Shown here: positions 55,337-63,300 of the stretch, piece after piece | Layout of the letters: each line of letters begins with the position of its first letter | How positions within the stretch are numbered: position 1 is the first letter of the stretch | From: Thermaerobacter sp. PB12/4term | GTDB lineage: Bacteria > Bacillota > Sulfobacillia > Thermaerobacterales > Thermaerobacteraceae | Direction of reading: 5' to 3' | NCBI RefSeq assembly: GCF_003403315.2 | Contig: NZ_CP048407.1 | Span: forward strand, 1,860,001-1,924,000 | DNA length: 64,000 nt | The notes under the pieces: generated by a model | Databases searched by the model: none | The model's input: only the letters and a program-made list of their open reading frames with translations | What the model was told of the DNA's origin: nothing | Program-made: the position numbers and the translations under genes

Positions 55337-56543
55337 AGCGGTTCACCTCCTGGCCACCGGGGGAAAGGCCAACGACCCGGCCGTACAACGCGACGATCTG
55401 GGCAAGGACCCGGCCCGCCTCGTGCTCCGTGGCGACGGCGCGGGCACCCTCTCCCAATCGACGGCGCAGCTCGGGATCCCGTGCCAGGCGTAACACGGCG
55501 CCTGCCAGGGCTTCCGCCTCAACGGCCGGGACCGTGATCCCGCTCTCGCCGTCGCGGACGAGTTCGGGCAGGGCGCCGGCCCGGACGGCCACCACGGGGA
55601 GTCCCGTCGCCATGGCTTCCAGCACCACCAGCCCCTGCGTCTCCGCAGGGGACGGAAAGAGGAACAAGTCCGCCCGGTGGTACTCCCCGGGCATGGCATC
55701 CCACGGCACGTGCCCGAGGAGGCGCACGCGACCGACGGCGATGTGGGGGGCCAGGACCCGCCGCAGAACACCGGCCAGCGGGCCGTCGCCAGCAATGCGA
55801 GCCCGTAGCCGCGGTTCCTCGGGCAGGACCGCGGCCAGCGCCTCCGCGAGGACTTCCACGCCCTTCTCCGGGCTGAGGCGGCCCGCGAAAAGGACGGTGA
55901 CGGGGCGGTCCTGCCCGCCGGATCCCGTGGCTCCACCGGCCGGCGGGGACACCCCGGCTTCCTCTCGAACTGAGCGGTCGAGCGGAACAAAGCGGTCGAG
56001 ATCGACGCCGTTCGAGATCACCACGACGGGCTGCCTCACACCCATCGCCTGCAGTTCCCTGGCCGCGAACCGGCTGGGGGCGATCACGGCATCGCAACGG
56101 TTGTACATGGCGCGGATGAGAAAGCTCGCGGCGGCGGACACGGCCTTGCCACCGGGAAGGAGCACCGCCGCCGACCGCACATTCGCATGGTAAGTCGCCA
56201 CCACCGGGATCCCGGGGGATCGCGCCGCCCATAGACCGAGCCAGCTCACGGGAAAGACGGTGTGGAGATGTACGATGTCCGGCCGCCAAGCCGCCAATTC
56301 GTGCCGGATCTCCCGGTAGTCCCAAGCCAGATGCGAATCCGGCGGTATGCCGGGCACGGGCCGCAGGGAGATGGAGCGTACGGGGCGGACATCCCCCGGA
56401 TGGAGGGGACCACCCGTTTGGGGCAACGTGAACACCCGCACCGTGTGGCCCGCCGCCACGAGCCGATCGTGGAGCGTGATGACGGCCCGGGTGAGTCCAC
56501 CCGTATTTTCCCGAAACGAGTCGGTGAAGAATGCCACCTTCAT
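55323..56543 (-). CDS. GT4-family glycosyltransferase
   Basis: 406 residues, GT-B fold. N-terminal 'MKVAFFTDSFRENTGGLTRAV', 'DIVHLHTVFPVSWLGL', then the donor-site 'VLFAGRLSPEKGVEVLAEAL' and 'PSPAETQGLVVLEAMATGLPVVAV'. Such enzymes make diglycosyl-diacylglycerol, mannosyl lipids or other glycoconjugates. ATG at 56543 with AGGAGGG upstream removes a spurious extension. Followed by the DedA-like gene; 25 bp after the patatin gene. Confidence 0.93.
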   Translation of the reverse strand: MKVAFFTDSFRENTGGLTRAVITLHDRLVAAGHTVRVFTLPQTGGPLHPGDVRPVRSISLRPVPGIPPDSHLAWDYREIRHELAAWRPDIVHLHTVFPVSWLGLWAARSPGIPVVATYHANVRSAAVLLPGGKAVSAAASFLIRAMYNRCDAVIAPSRFAARELQAMGVRQPVVVISNGVDLDRFVPLDRSVREEAGVSPPAGGATGSGGQDRPVTVLFAGRLSPEKGVEVLAEALAAVLPEEPRLRARIAGDGPLAGVLRRVLAPHIAVGRVRLLGHVPWDAMPGEYHRADLFLFPSPAETQGLVVLEAMATGLPVVAVRAGALPELVRDGESGITVPAVEAEALAGAVLRLARDPELRRRLGEGARAVATEHEAGRVLAQIVALYGRVVGLSPGGQEVNRCGAA

Positions 56544-56568
56544 CCCGCCACCCTCCTTCCGCCGCGGG

Positions 56569-57522
56569 TCACGACGCGAACGCCTTTCCCGGCGATGACA
56601 CCGAACCGGAGGCGGGAGCCGGACCGGTGAGCCAGGGCAGGGCCTTCCTCGCAGCGGCTCGCCCGGCGGCAATGATCTCCGCGGCCCGGTCGAACTGGTG
56701 CCCGTGGAATCGGCGGACGTCCGGGCAGATCACCACATCGGCCGGGATCTCGTCGGTATGCCGCTGCAGGCGGGCTTCCGTGATGTCGAAGGCGGTGAGC
56801 ACCGTCCGTACCAGCCCCCACCCCCGGTCACGCGACCGGTCCTGGCGGGTTCGTGCCGCCGGCAACCGCACCAGTAAACGATCGGCCCCTGCCGCGCCCA
56901 GACGGCGCCAGTGGGCGCGCACGCCGTTGACGGACCACCGCGCGCGGTTGACGGCCCGGGTCCAGACATCGTAGGGACTGGAGACGTCCACGGCCACGAC
57001 GCGAGGTGGCCGGAGTTCTCGCAGGACGTTCACCGGCACCAGTTCCACAAGGCCGCCATCCACCAGGGCTCTACCGTCCACAACGGCGGGCGCGAACAAC
57101 CCGGGGATCGAGATGCTGGCCCGTACTGCCTCGGCAATGGGCCCCCTGCGGATGACGACCGGGGCGCCCGTCTCCAGGTCTGTCGCCAGCACCGCGAAGG
57201 ACACCGACAGTTCCTCGAAATGGATCCCGCGGGTCAGGCAACGGAGTTCGTCGAGGAGGGCATCACCGCGGAGTACGCCGCCGGCAAAGACCGTATCCGC
57301 ATAGCGGACGAGGTGGGCACGACTGAGATTTCGAACGCGCTCTTCCAGCAAGTCCAGGGTGCCGCACACGTAAGCCGCGCCCACGATGGACCCGAAGCTG
57401 CACCCCGCCACGTGGGTTACAACCACTCCTGCCTCCTGTAATTCCCGCAGGACACCGATGTGCGCCAGACCGCGGGCTGCTCCACCACCCAGAGCTAGGC
57501 CCACTTCCGTCCTTCCGTGCAT
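56569..57522 (-). CDS. Patatin-like phospholipase (RssA family)
   Basis: 317 residues. Oxyanion motif 'GLALGGGAARGLAHIGVL', nucleophile S42 in 'GCSFGS' (GxSxG) and catalytic D155 in 'LVDGGLVELVP'. Ser-Asp dyad acyl hydrolase of the cytoplasm, acting on membrane lipids. First gene of the patatin-GT4-DedA unit, all minus strand with tight spacing. ATG at 57522 lacks a strong ribosome site. A repeated AAAGACCA motif lies about 120-140 bp upstream. Confidence 0.93.
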   Translation of the reverse strand: MHGRTEVGLALGGGAARGLAHIGVLRELQEAGVVVTHVAGCSFGSIVGAAYVCGTLDLLEERVRNLSRAHLVRYADTVFAGGVLRGDALLDELRCLTRGIHFEELSVSFAVLATDLETGAPVVIRRGPIAEAVRASISIPGLFAPAVVDGRALVDGGLVELVPVNVLRELRPPRVVAVDVSSPYDVWTRAVNRARWSVNGVRAHWRRLGAAGADRLLVRLPAARTRQDRSRDRGWGLVRTVLTAFDITEARLQRHTDEIPADVVICPDVRRFHGHQFDRAAEIIAAGRAAARKALPWLTGPAPASGSVSSPGKAFAS

Positions 57523-57643
57523 GGAATCAACACCCCGCTCTCACGGCGCCGACCGCCCCACCTTCGGGCGCCAGCCCCCCGTCACTCCGTTCGTGCCCCC
57601 ACCTCGCGGCGGGGACAGGGTGCGGCTACGGCGCAAGGAACAC

Positions 57644-57662
57644 GAAAGACCATAAAGACCAA
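57644..57662. promoter_or_regulatory. Direct-repeat motif upstream of the patatin gene
   Basis: GAAAGACCAT (57644) and TAAAGACCAA (57653) are spaced 9 bp apart in an AT-rich patch (57640-57690) that stands out from the GC-rich background and probably contains the promoter of the patatin-GT4-DedA unit. Confidence 0.5.
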
Positions 57663-57728
57663 AAAAGTTCATGTAAAATTAGGATAGGAAGTGGCCGGTG
57701 TACGGGCCCGTGACACGCAACGGCCGGG

Positions 57729-58427
57729 TCAACTTGGCTCGCGCAAGGCGCTCTCGAGGAGCTGGCCCAACATCTCTTGCTCGCGCGGCTCAAGGTCCTG
57801 AAAGTACTTAAGGAAGCGGCCCACAAGATCCACCAATTCAAGGCTCAGGTTCTGGCTCAGCGTTTGGATTACGGTGCCCGTCACAACCCCAATGAAGATG
57901 GATAACCGTTTCTCGGCGTCCGGGGCGGCGGCGGTCACCAGCCGTGTCACCAACCGCCGTGTCCGCTCTCCCAATTGCCGGGCGTAAACGATGAATAGGC
58001 CGAGGAGATGCGCGCAGAACCCGACCCTCGACTCCAGCCGAGGCAGCTTCTGAAGCAGCGCCTCCACGGCCTCACCCGGCCGCATTTCCTTCAGTCGTGT
58101 AATCAGTTCCCCAACCTGAGCCCGTACCAAGTCCCACTCGTCGGGTTCGGTTGGGCGGCGTACGGTGGCCGCCAGCAACCTTTCCGCTTCGGGTGTGGGG
58201 CTGAAGACGATAAGCGAACGCCCGCCCTCACCGCGTTGCAAGGCATAGTCTCGCCGCAGGTAGCCCATCTGTTCCAGGGTTTTCAACATGTCGTATGCCG
58301 TCCATTTGCTGACCCCGAGGGCGCGGGCGACGCTCTCATAATGAACGGGCAGGTTCGTTCGCCGGTACAGGTCGACCAGTTTTTCGAGGAACTGCTTGCG
58401 ACGGCCAGTCAAACCGACCTTACCCAC
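57729..58427 (-). CDS. HTH transcriptional regulator with helical C-terminal domain
   Basis: 232 residues. An N-terminal winged HTH ('HYESVARALGVSKWTAYDMLKTLEQMGYL') of Lrp/MarR/FaeA character is followed by an all-helical domain of about 140 residues ending 'QDLEPREQEMLGQLLESAL', rather like a TetR-type ligand domain. No family was identified. GTG at 58427 follows GGGGTGG; the longer frame would read through the promoter. Upstream of the patatin-RND cluster and flanked by the recurring ACCAA motif, so it is the likely local regulator. Confidence 0.7.
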   Translation of the reverse strand: MGKVGLTGRRKQFLEKLVDLYRRTNLPVHYESVARALGVSKWTAYDMLKTLEQMGYLRRDYALQRGEGGRSLIVFSPTPEAERLLAATVRRPTEPDEWDLVRAQVGELITRLKEMRPGEAVEALLQKLPRLESRVGFCAHLLGLFIVYARQLGERTRRLVTRLVTAAAPDAEKRLSIFIGVVTGTVIQTLSQNLSLELVDLVGRFLKYFQDLEPREQEMLGQLLESALREPS

Positions 58428-58428
58428 C

Positions 58429-58450
58429 GCAAACCACCCCAAAAAACCAA
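58429..58450. promoter_or_regulatory. ACCAA-type motif at the HTH regulator's start
   Basis: GCAAACCACC (58429) and AAAAAACCAA (58441) overlap the ribosome binding region of the regulator gene, close to the motif before the RND and patatin genes. Suggests autoregulation. Confidence 0.45.
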
Positions 58451-58589
58451 AATTCTCGGGCCCAATATACCGAATGCGGCCTGGCCATGTCAAATGACCG
58501 CCGTCACCCAGGCAAAATGTACCCGAAGGAGGCCCGGGTCACTCATGGAGCAATCTTACCGAAGGGACGGGCTGTGCCAATATCGCTCC

Positions 58590-58800
58590 CCAGCCGCCGC
58601 GAGTATATCGCCACCATGCGAGAACGGTATGGGCGGCCCGAACCCGTGGGGAACGCTCCCAGATCCTCGACGAGGTCCAGCAAGCCTGCGGGTATCACCG
58701 CAAGTACACGATTCGGCTCCTCCGCCAGGCCACGCCCCCGGCCCCGGCCCAGCGCGTCGCAAGCGGGCCCTGCGCTACCTGGAGGCCTTGCCGGTGATCG
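58590..58800 (+). pseudogene. N-terminal remnant of an integrase-type transposase
   Basis: Three frames in turn encode 'SRREYIATMRERYGR', 'GERSQILDEVQQACGYHRKYTIRLL' (shown in part) and 'KRALRYLEALPVIARAQ', together the HTH N-terminus common to IS481/integrase-core transposases. Frameshifts and the missing rve core mark a degraded remnant. Confidence 0.65.
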
Positions 58801-58908
58801 CGCGGGCCCAGACCACGGGCGCGGGACCAGGCCCTACGGCGGTAACAGGAAGCGGGGTGGCCGCCACTGCCGCGCCGTCGCCCAACGTGGCGACCCCGCC
58901 CCCACACC

Positions 58909-59409
58909 TCAACCACGGCCGCCCGGTTGCGCGCCGCGGGCGAAGGCATAGGACGCCTGCAGGATGGTCCACACGACCTCCAGCTCATCGTCGTCCCGGG
59001 GACCGTAGACCATCATCGCCGTGGGCGGCAGCCAGCCCCGGCGGGCGACCGGATGCAACTCGCCCCAACCCTTGGCGACCACCACGCGGGCCGTGGCTTC
59101 GGGCAGCATGAGATGCAGGCTCCCGTCGTAGGGCGGGTGCAGGTGGGCGAACTCCCGGCCGATCATGAACGCCTCCGGCGGCCCCGCCGCCAGCTCCTCA
59201 TCGAGGATGAAGGCCCGGGCTCCCGGAACGGAGATCCCGCTAGGCCCCACGCGCACCCCGGGCAGAGCCCGGGCCCGCTCAAACAATGCCTCCTGCAGCC
59301 GGGGGGGAGCGTTCTGGTCCAGCTGCTGGTGGGGGTTCGCCGGGGTCGTCCGGGGCCTTGGACCCCGGCGTTCGGGCAAAGAATCAGTCGCCGGCATGGA
59401 TACCACCAT
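58909..59409 (-). CDS. DUF5519-like protein
   Basis: 166 residues. The core 'GREFAHLHPPYDGSLHLMLP' with 'VVVAKGWGELHP' fits the short luciferase-like DUF5519 family, whose function is unknown. The first 40 residues are polar and low in complexity. ATG at 59409 with AGGGGGG upstream. No operon partner on the same strand within 140 bp. Confidence 0.7.
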   Translation of the reverse strand: MVVSMPATDSLPERRGPRPRTTPANPHQQLDQNAPPRLQEALFERARALPGVRVGPSGISVPGARAFILDEELAAGPPEAFMIGREFAHLHPPYDGSLHLMLPEATARVVVAKGWGELHPVARRGWLPPTAMMVYGPRDDDELEVVWTILQASYAFARGAQPGGRG

Positions 59410-59556
59410 TACCAGGCCCCCTTGTCCATGCCTACTCCACCTCGATGCAGGTGACCAGAGAGGGCAAGCCCGCGATCCGGCTACAGCCCTCTCCGGTGGC
59501 CGCGGGTTCGGCCCCTACAGGCCGATCCAGCGGCAGGGCGAGGCCCTGCCGGCAGG

Positions 59557-60330
59557 TTACTGCCCCGGCCCGGTCGGTTCTTCCGTGCCGCCCGGCTGCC
59601 CGGGGTGCAGGTCCAGCGCCCGCCAGATGGCCGACCAGAGATAGTCCTCCGGCACCGCGCCCTCGAATGAGACACGGTCGTTGATCACCGTCTTGGGCAC
59701 GGCGAATACCTGGTACTGCTGGGCCAGCTGCGGGTAGGAGGTGGCCTCCACGGCCTCGGCGGTCACCAGCGGGCTCTGCATGGCCAGGTTGATCGCGGAG
59801 CGCACGGCCCGCGGGCAATGCGGTCAGGTGGGGGTGAAGAAGACCCGCAGGTGAACGGGCCGGCCCGCCTCGCCAAGCAGGGCCAGAGCTTCGGCCTGGT
59901 GACCGGCCTGGCTCCCCTCCCCGCCGGCAGCGGGTGCGTCGCCCCCGGCGCCTTCACCGCCGGCGGGGACTGGCGCCGAGGCCTCGATCAGCGCTTCGAC
60001 CAGCGTCGCGAACTCGTAGCCGAGGGGCGGTCCGACGAACCGCACCCGGCCGCCGGCCCGGCCGTGGAGCACCACCGTGGGCGGCCGCTCGACACCCAGT
60101 TCCCTCGCCCGCTGGCTCTCCCGGTCGATGTCCCTGACCTGGAGGCGGACCGAAGGATGAAGCTGGGCCAGCTCCTTCATCAGCTCGACCGTTTCCTCGC
60201 AGCCGGGACACTCGCGGCCGGGAACGAACAGCCGCATGTCACGGGTGAATACCTCCACGTCGACGGGGCCAGCCAGGTCCTGGAGCCGTTCCTGCAGCAC
60301 CTTCCGGTCTTGCTCGCGAATCAGCGCCAT
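59557..60330 (-). CDS. Two-fold thioredoxin/glutaredoxin (Pdo-like) protein with in-frame TGA at the second CxxC
   Basis: 257 residues if the TGA at 59824-59826 is read through. The first thioredoxin fold has C41/C44 ('GRECPGCEE'). The second fold begins 'HLRVFFTPT', then codon 169 is TGA, then 'PHCPRAV...' with C172, and continues in the same frame through 'VFAVPKTVINDRVSFEG' (cis-Pro) to the end. In related protein disulfide oxidoreductases this site reads TPTCPHC, so TGA replaces the nucleophilic Cys, giving a UxxC motif if selenocysteine is inserted. Nonsense mutation or a base error are alternatives. ATG at 60330 behind GGAGG. Likely electron donor for peroxidases or other thiol enzymes. 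Confidence 0.8.
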
Positions 60331-60679
60331 ACCATCGCCTCCACTGCGGGGGCCAGCCCGAGCCCCGTCCCCGTCGGCGACGGGGTTCGTAGCCGGGTGT
60401 TTGCTTCCCCGGCACGGCCCACCTTTCCGCCAAGGGCACCGGCGCTTGCGGGCGCCGTCGTGGCCGCGGCCGCCCGCACCTTCTTGTGACGGCCGCGCGT
60501 GACTTCCAGCCCCAGCATAGCCTGGGCGCGGAGGCGGCTCAAGCCACGACTGGCACCGGGGCCGGCCACGCCCTGGCCAGCGGCCGGGACGGTACGCCGG
60601 ATACGGGTCCGGACCTGACGGGTTTCCTGTGCGCAGGACAGGGGGGCATGCGGGCGCCCCCCTGGTGCACCGTCCCCCG
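60331..60679. other. Intergenic region
   Basis: About 350 bp between the small secreted protein gene and the thioredoxin-like gene, both minus strand. No recognisable gene, promoter or terminator was found; open frames here are Arg/Pro-rich. Confidence 0.4.
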
Positions 60680-61000
60680 TCACTTCGTAGCTGCCGCAGC
60701 GCCGCTCGTCATGGCGGTGTGGTGGGCCTGGCAGAGGCGGATCATCTCGTCAGACGACATGTTCATCATGGTCTGGTGCATCGCGTCCATGCCGGCCCCG
60801 GCCGTGGGTCCCCGGGACGAACCGGCCCTCGCGGCCGCCATGGCCGGATGGTGAACGGCGCGCATGCCCGCCGGCACTGCAGCCCCGTTGGGCCCCCGCG
60901 GTCCGGCATTGCCGGACGCGGCCAAGGCGGCGGAGTACACGCCCAGCACGAGAACCAGCCCCAACAGCAGCGTCCAACCTCTCCTCACCACGCGCTTCAT
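60680..61000 (-). CDS. Small secreted Met/His-rich protein
   Basis: 106 residues. A signal peptide (residues 1-27, cleavage after 'AALA') precedes a Gly/Ala/Pro-rich stretch and a conserved-looking tail 'MDAMHQTMMNMSSDEM' plus 'RLCQAHHTAM'. Met, His and a single Cys suggest metal binding outside the membrane; no family identified. ATG at 61000 follows AGGAGG by 8 bp. Divergent from the histidine kinase gene. Confidence 0.65.
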   Translation of the reverse strand: MKRVVRRGWTLLLGLVLVLGVYSAALAASGNAGPRGPNGAAVPAGMRAVHHPAMAAARAGSSRGPTAGAGMDAMHQTMMNMSSDEMIRLCQAHHTAMTSGAAAATK

Positions 61001-61399
61001 CCCCTGCACCTCCTGTCACTGGCGCCGGCCGTTCCGCGGCGGGCCAGCCGTTCCGGAGCAGCCTGGCCTTCCCGGCGCGGAAGGCCGGGACGGGTTGGCA
61101 GGGCCCTGCTGTGCCGGCCCCGGCCCACCGTCACCGTAACACGCCCCTGTGGAAGTCGCGTGCCGGCGGCGGGGAGAATCGGTGGAGGGGTGAAGGGCTC
61201 TCTTCATGCTTTCTGCACAGATTCTGCACCCGGGTCGCACACGCGGGCGGTACACTGACCCTGGGAGGCGGGCCGGATCGCGGCGGGGGTATCTGGCGTG
61301 CCCGGCCGGTTCGCTGGGCAGGCGGGTCACGCCGGAACCCTGGCGAGCCGCAACGGCGAAGGATCCCCGGCGACCTGGAACGGAAGGTCGGATCGACCG

Positions 61400-62884
61400 G
61401 TGCGTCCGAAGCCGCTGTTCCTCAGCCTGTGGGCCTTCGGCGCGGGCTTGAGCCTGTTGACCGCCCTGGTCCTCGGCTTCGTCTTCATCCCCCTGGCCGC
61501 CCAGGCCGGTCCGGCCGGTCGCGGCGGGGAGGCGGTGCTGCGGACCGTCATGGTGGTCATGGTCCTGGCTTCGGCCGGTGCCCTGTCCGTGGCCACCGGC
61601 CTCGCCTGGTTGATCTCCCGCCGTCTGGCCCGGCCCCTGGAACGGCTGGGCCAGACCGCCCGAACTATTGCCCGGCAGCCCCTGGGCTACGTGGTCCAGC
61701 TTCCGCCGGCCCCATACCGGGAGGCCGCGGATCTGGCCCGGGCCCTGGAGACCCTGTCGGCCGAACTGGCCCGGGAACAGGCCCAGAAGGACGCCTTCCT
61801 GGCAGCGGTGGCCCACGAGTTGCGCACGCCGCTGACCTACCTCCAGGGTTACGCCCGGTCGTTGCTTGACGGCATGGTGGCCGACCCGGAGGCCGTGCGC
61901 GACCACCTGACGGTCATCGACCGGGAGGCCCGGCGGTTGGGGCGGATGGTCGGGGATCTGCTGGATCGGGAAGCCCTGGCCTCGGGGCGCGTCTCCCTGC
62001 GTACCGGGCCGGTCGACCTGGCCGTCCTGGCGGGCGAGGCCGTTGAGGATGCGGCCCCGGCCGCCCGGGAAAAGGGCGTGGGCCTCGAGCTGGAGGTGCA
62101 CCCGCCCGTCCCCGCCGTGCAGGCGGACGCCGACCGGCTGCGCCAGGTGCTGTGGAACCTGCTCGACAACGCGCTGGCCCACACCCCACCGGGCGGCCGG
62201 ATCTGGGTGGAGGTCTGCCGCGCCGGGCAAACGGTCGAGGTGACGGTCCACGACACGGGCACCGGTTTCGACCCCGCGGAGAGCGAGAACATCTGGCGCC
62301 CGTTCTACCGCGTGGACAGGGCTTCCGGAGGCCCCCGGCCCCCGGGGCGGCGGGGTTACGGCCTCGGGCTGGCCACGGTGCGGCAGGTCATTGAAGCCCA
62401 TGGCGGTACGGTCCATGCCGACGGCCGGCCCGGGCAGGGTGCCTCGGTGGGCTTTCGCCTGCCGGTGATGCTGCCGGCCGGCGGTCCCGCCACGACGGCG
62501 CCGGCCGCCCGGCCAGCGAGGGCGATCCCCGGTGCTGCGGGCGATGGCGGTGATGGGGTCCTCCCAGCGGACGAACCCGGCCGCCGGGCGGCGTCCGGTC
62601 TCGGGCCGCCCGCCGCCGTGCAGCAGCCGTCCCCTCGGCCGCTGCCACGGGCCGGGGACCGTGCCTGGGCCAGCGGCGAGTCCCTGGTCGCCGTGCTCCT
62701 GGTGGTCGTGGGCGTTCTGGCGCTGGCGACGGCCTCGCTCCTGCCCCGGCTGGTATCCCCGGCGGGTGCCAGAGGCTTTGCGGACCTGTTGATCATCGCC
62801 CTGACGGGAGCCGTCAGCACCGTTTTGCTGGCAGGCATCATCGCCCTTTTATACAGGGCCTGGATGGGAGGCCGGTCGACATGA
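61400..62884 (+). CDS. Sensor histidine kinase with C-terminal membrane extension
   Basis: 494 residues. Membrane segments at about 9-31 and 50-72 with almost no extracytoplasmic loop, then HAMP, HisKA ('FLAAVAHELRTPL', H139), and HATPase with 'LWNLLDNALAHTPPGG', 'DTGTGF' and 'GYGLGLATVRQVI'. A Pro/Ala-rich linker and two further hydrophobic segments (about 428-448 and 466-487) follow, unusual for the family. GTG at 61400 is the best start. Its stop overlaps the next gene by 4 bp. Confidence 0.88.
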   Translation: MRPKPLFLSLWAFGAGLSLLTALVLGFVFIPLAAQAGPAGRGGEAVLRTVMVVMVLASAGALSVATGLAWLISRRLARPLERLGQTARTIARQPLGYVVQLPPAPYREAADLARALETLSAELAREQAQKDAFLAAVAHELRTPLTYLQGYARSLLDGMVADPEAVRDHLTVIDREARRLGRMVGDLLDREALASGRVSLRTGPVDLAVLAGEAVEDAAPAAREKGVGLELEVHPPVPAVQADADRLRQVLWNLLDNALAHTPPGGRIWVEVCRAGQTVEVTVHDTGTGFDPAESENIWRPFYRVDRASGGPRPPGRRGYGLGLATVRQVIEAHGGTVHADGRPGQGASVGFRLPVMLPAGGPATTAPAARPARAIPGAAGDGGDGVLPADEPGRRAASGLGPPAAVQQPSPRPLPRAGDRAWASGESLVAVLLVVVGVLALATASLLPRLVSPAGARGFADLLIIALTGAVSTVLLAGIIALLYRAWMGGRST

Positions 62885-63150
62885 TGATGCATCCGGGGTG
62901 GAGCAACGGTTGGGGCCTGTGGGGGATGTGGCTGGCCATGGTGGCCTTCTGGCTCGTGCCGCTGTTGCTGGTGGCCGGCATCTTCTGGCTCTTCCTGGGG
63001 CGGGACCGCCATCGTGGGGACCGGGGGTCCGAGCCAGCGGTTTTCGACGAGAACCGCCGGGCCCTTGCCGTCCTCAAGGAGCGGTACGCCCGGGGCGAGA
63101 TCAGCCGCGAGGAGTTCGAGCGGATCAAGGACGACATCATGAAATCGTAG
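62881..63150 (+). CDS. SHOCT-domain membrane protein
   Basis: 89 residues: one membrane segment (about 17-40) and a C-terminal SHOCT motif ('ALAVLKERYARGEISREEFERIKDDI'), a short oligomerisation module. Starts MMMHPGW with ATGA overlap to the kinase gene, so it is translationally coupled and may modulate the kinase. Confidence 0.88.
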   Translation: MMMHPGWSNGWGLWGMWLAMVAFWLVPLLLVAGIFWLFLGRDRHRGDRGSEPAVFDENRRALAVLKERYARGEISREEFERIKDDIMKS

Positions 63151-63300
63151 GGGGCACCGGTCGCTCAGGTTGCGCAGGTCCATCGCCCTTCGGCTGGCGC
63201 CTTCGCGATACGCCCGCGCCGCCGTCCCGGCGGGTGGCGGCCACCGGGACCGTCCCCGCCGGGGTACCGGCGTGGGCGTCCTGGGGAGGTCACCCGGGAG

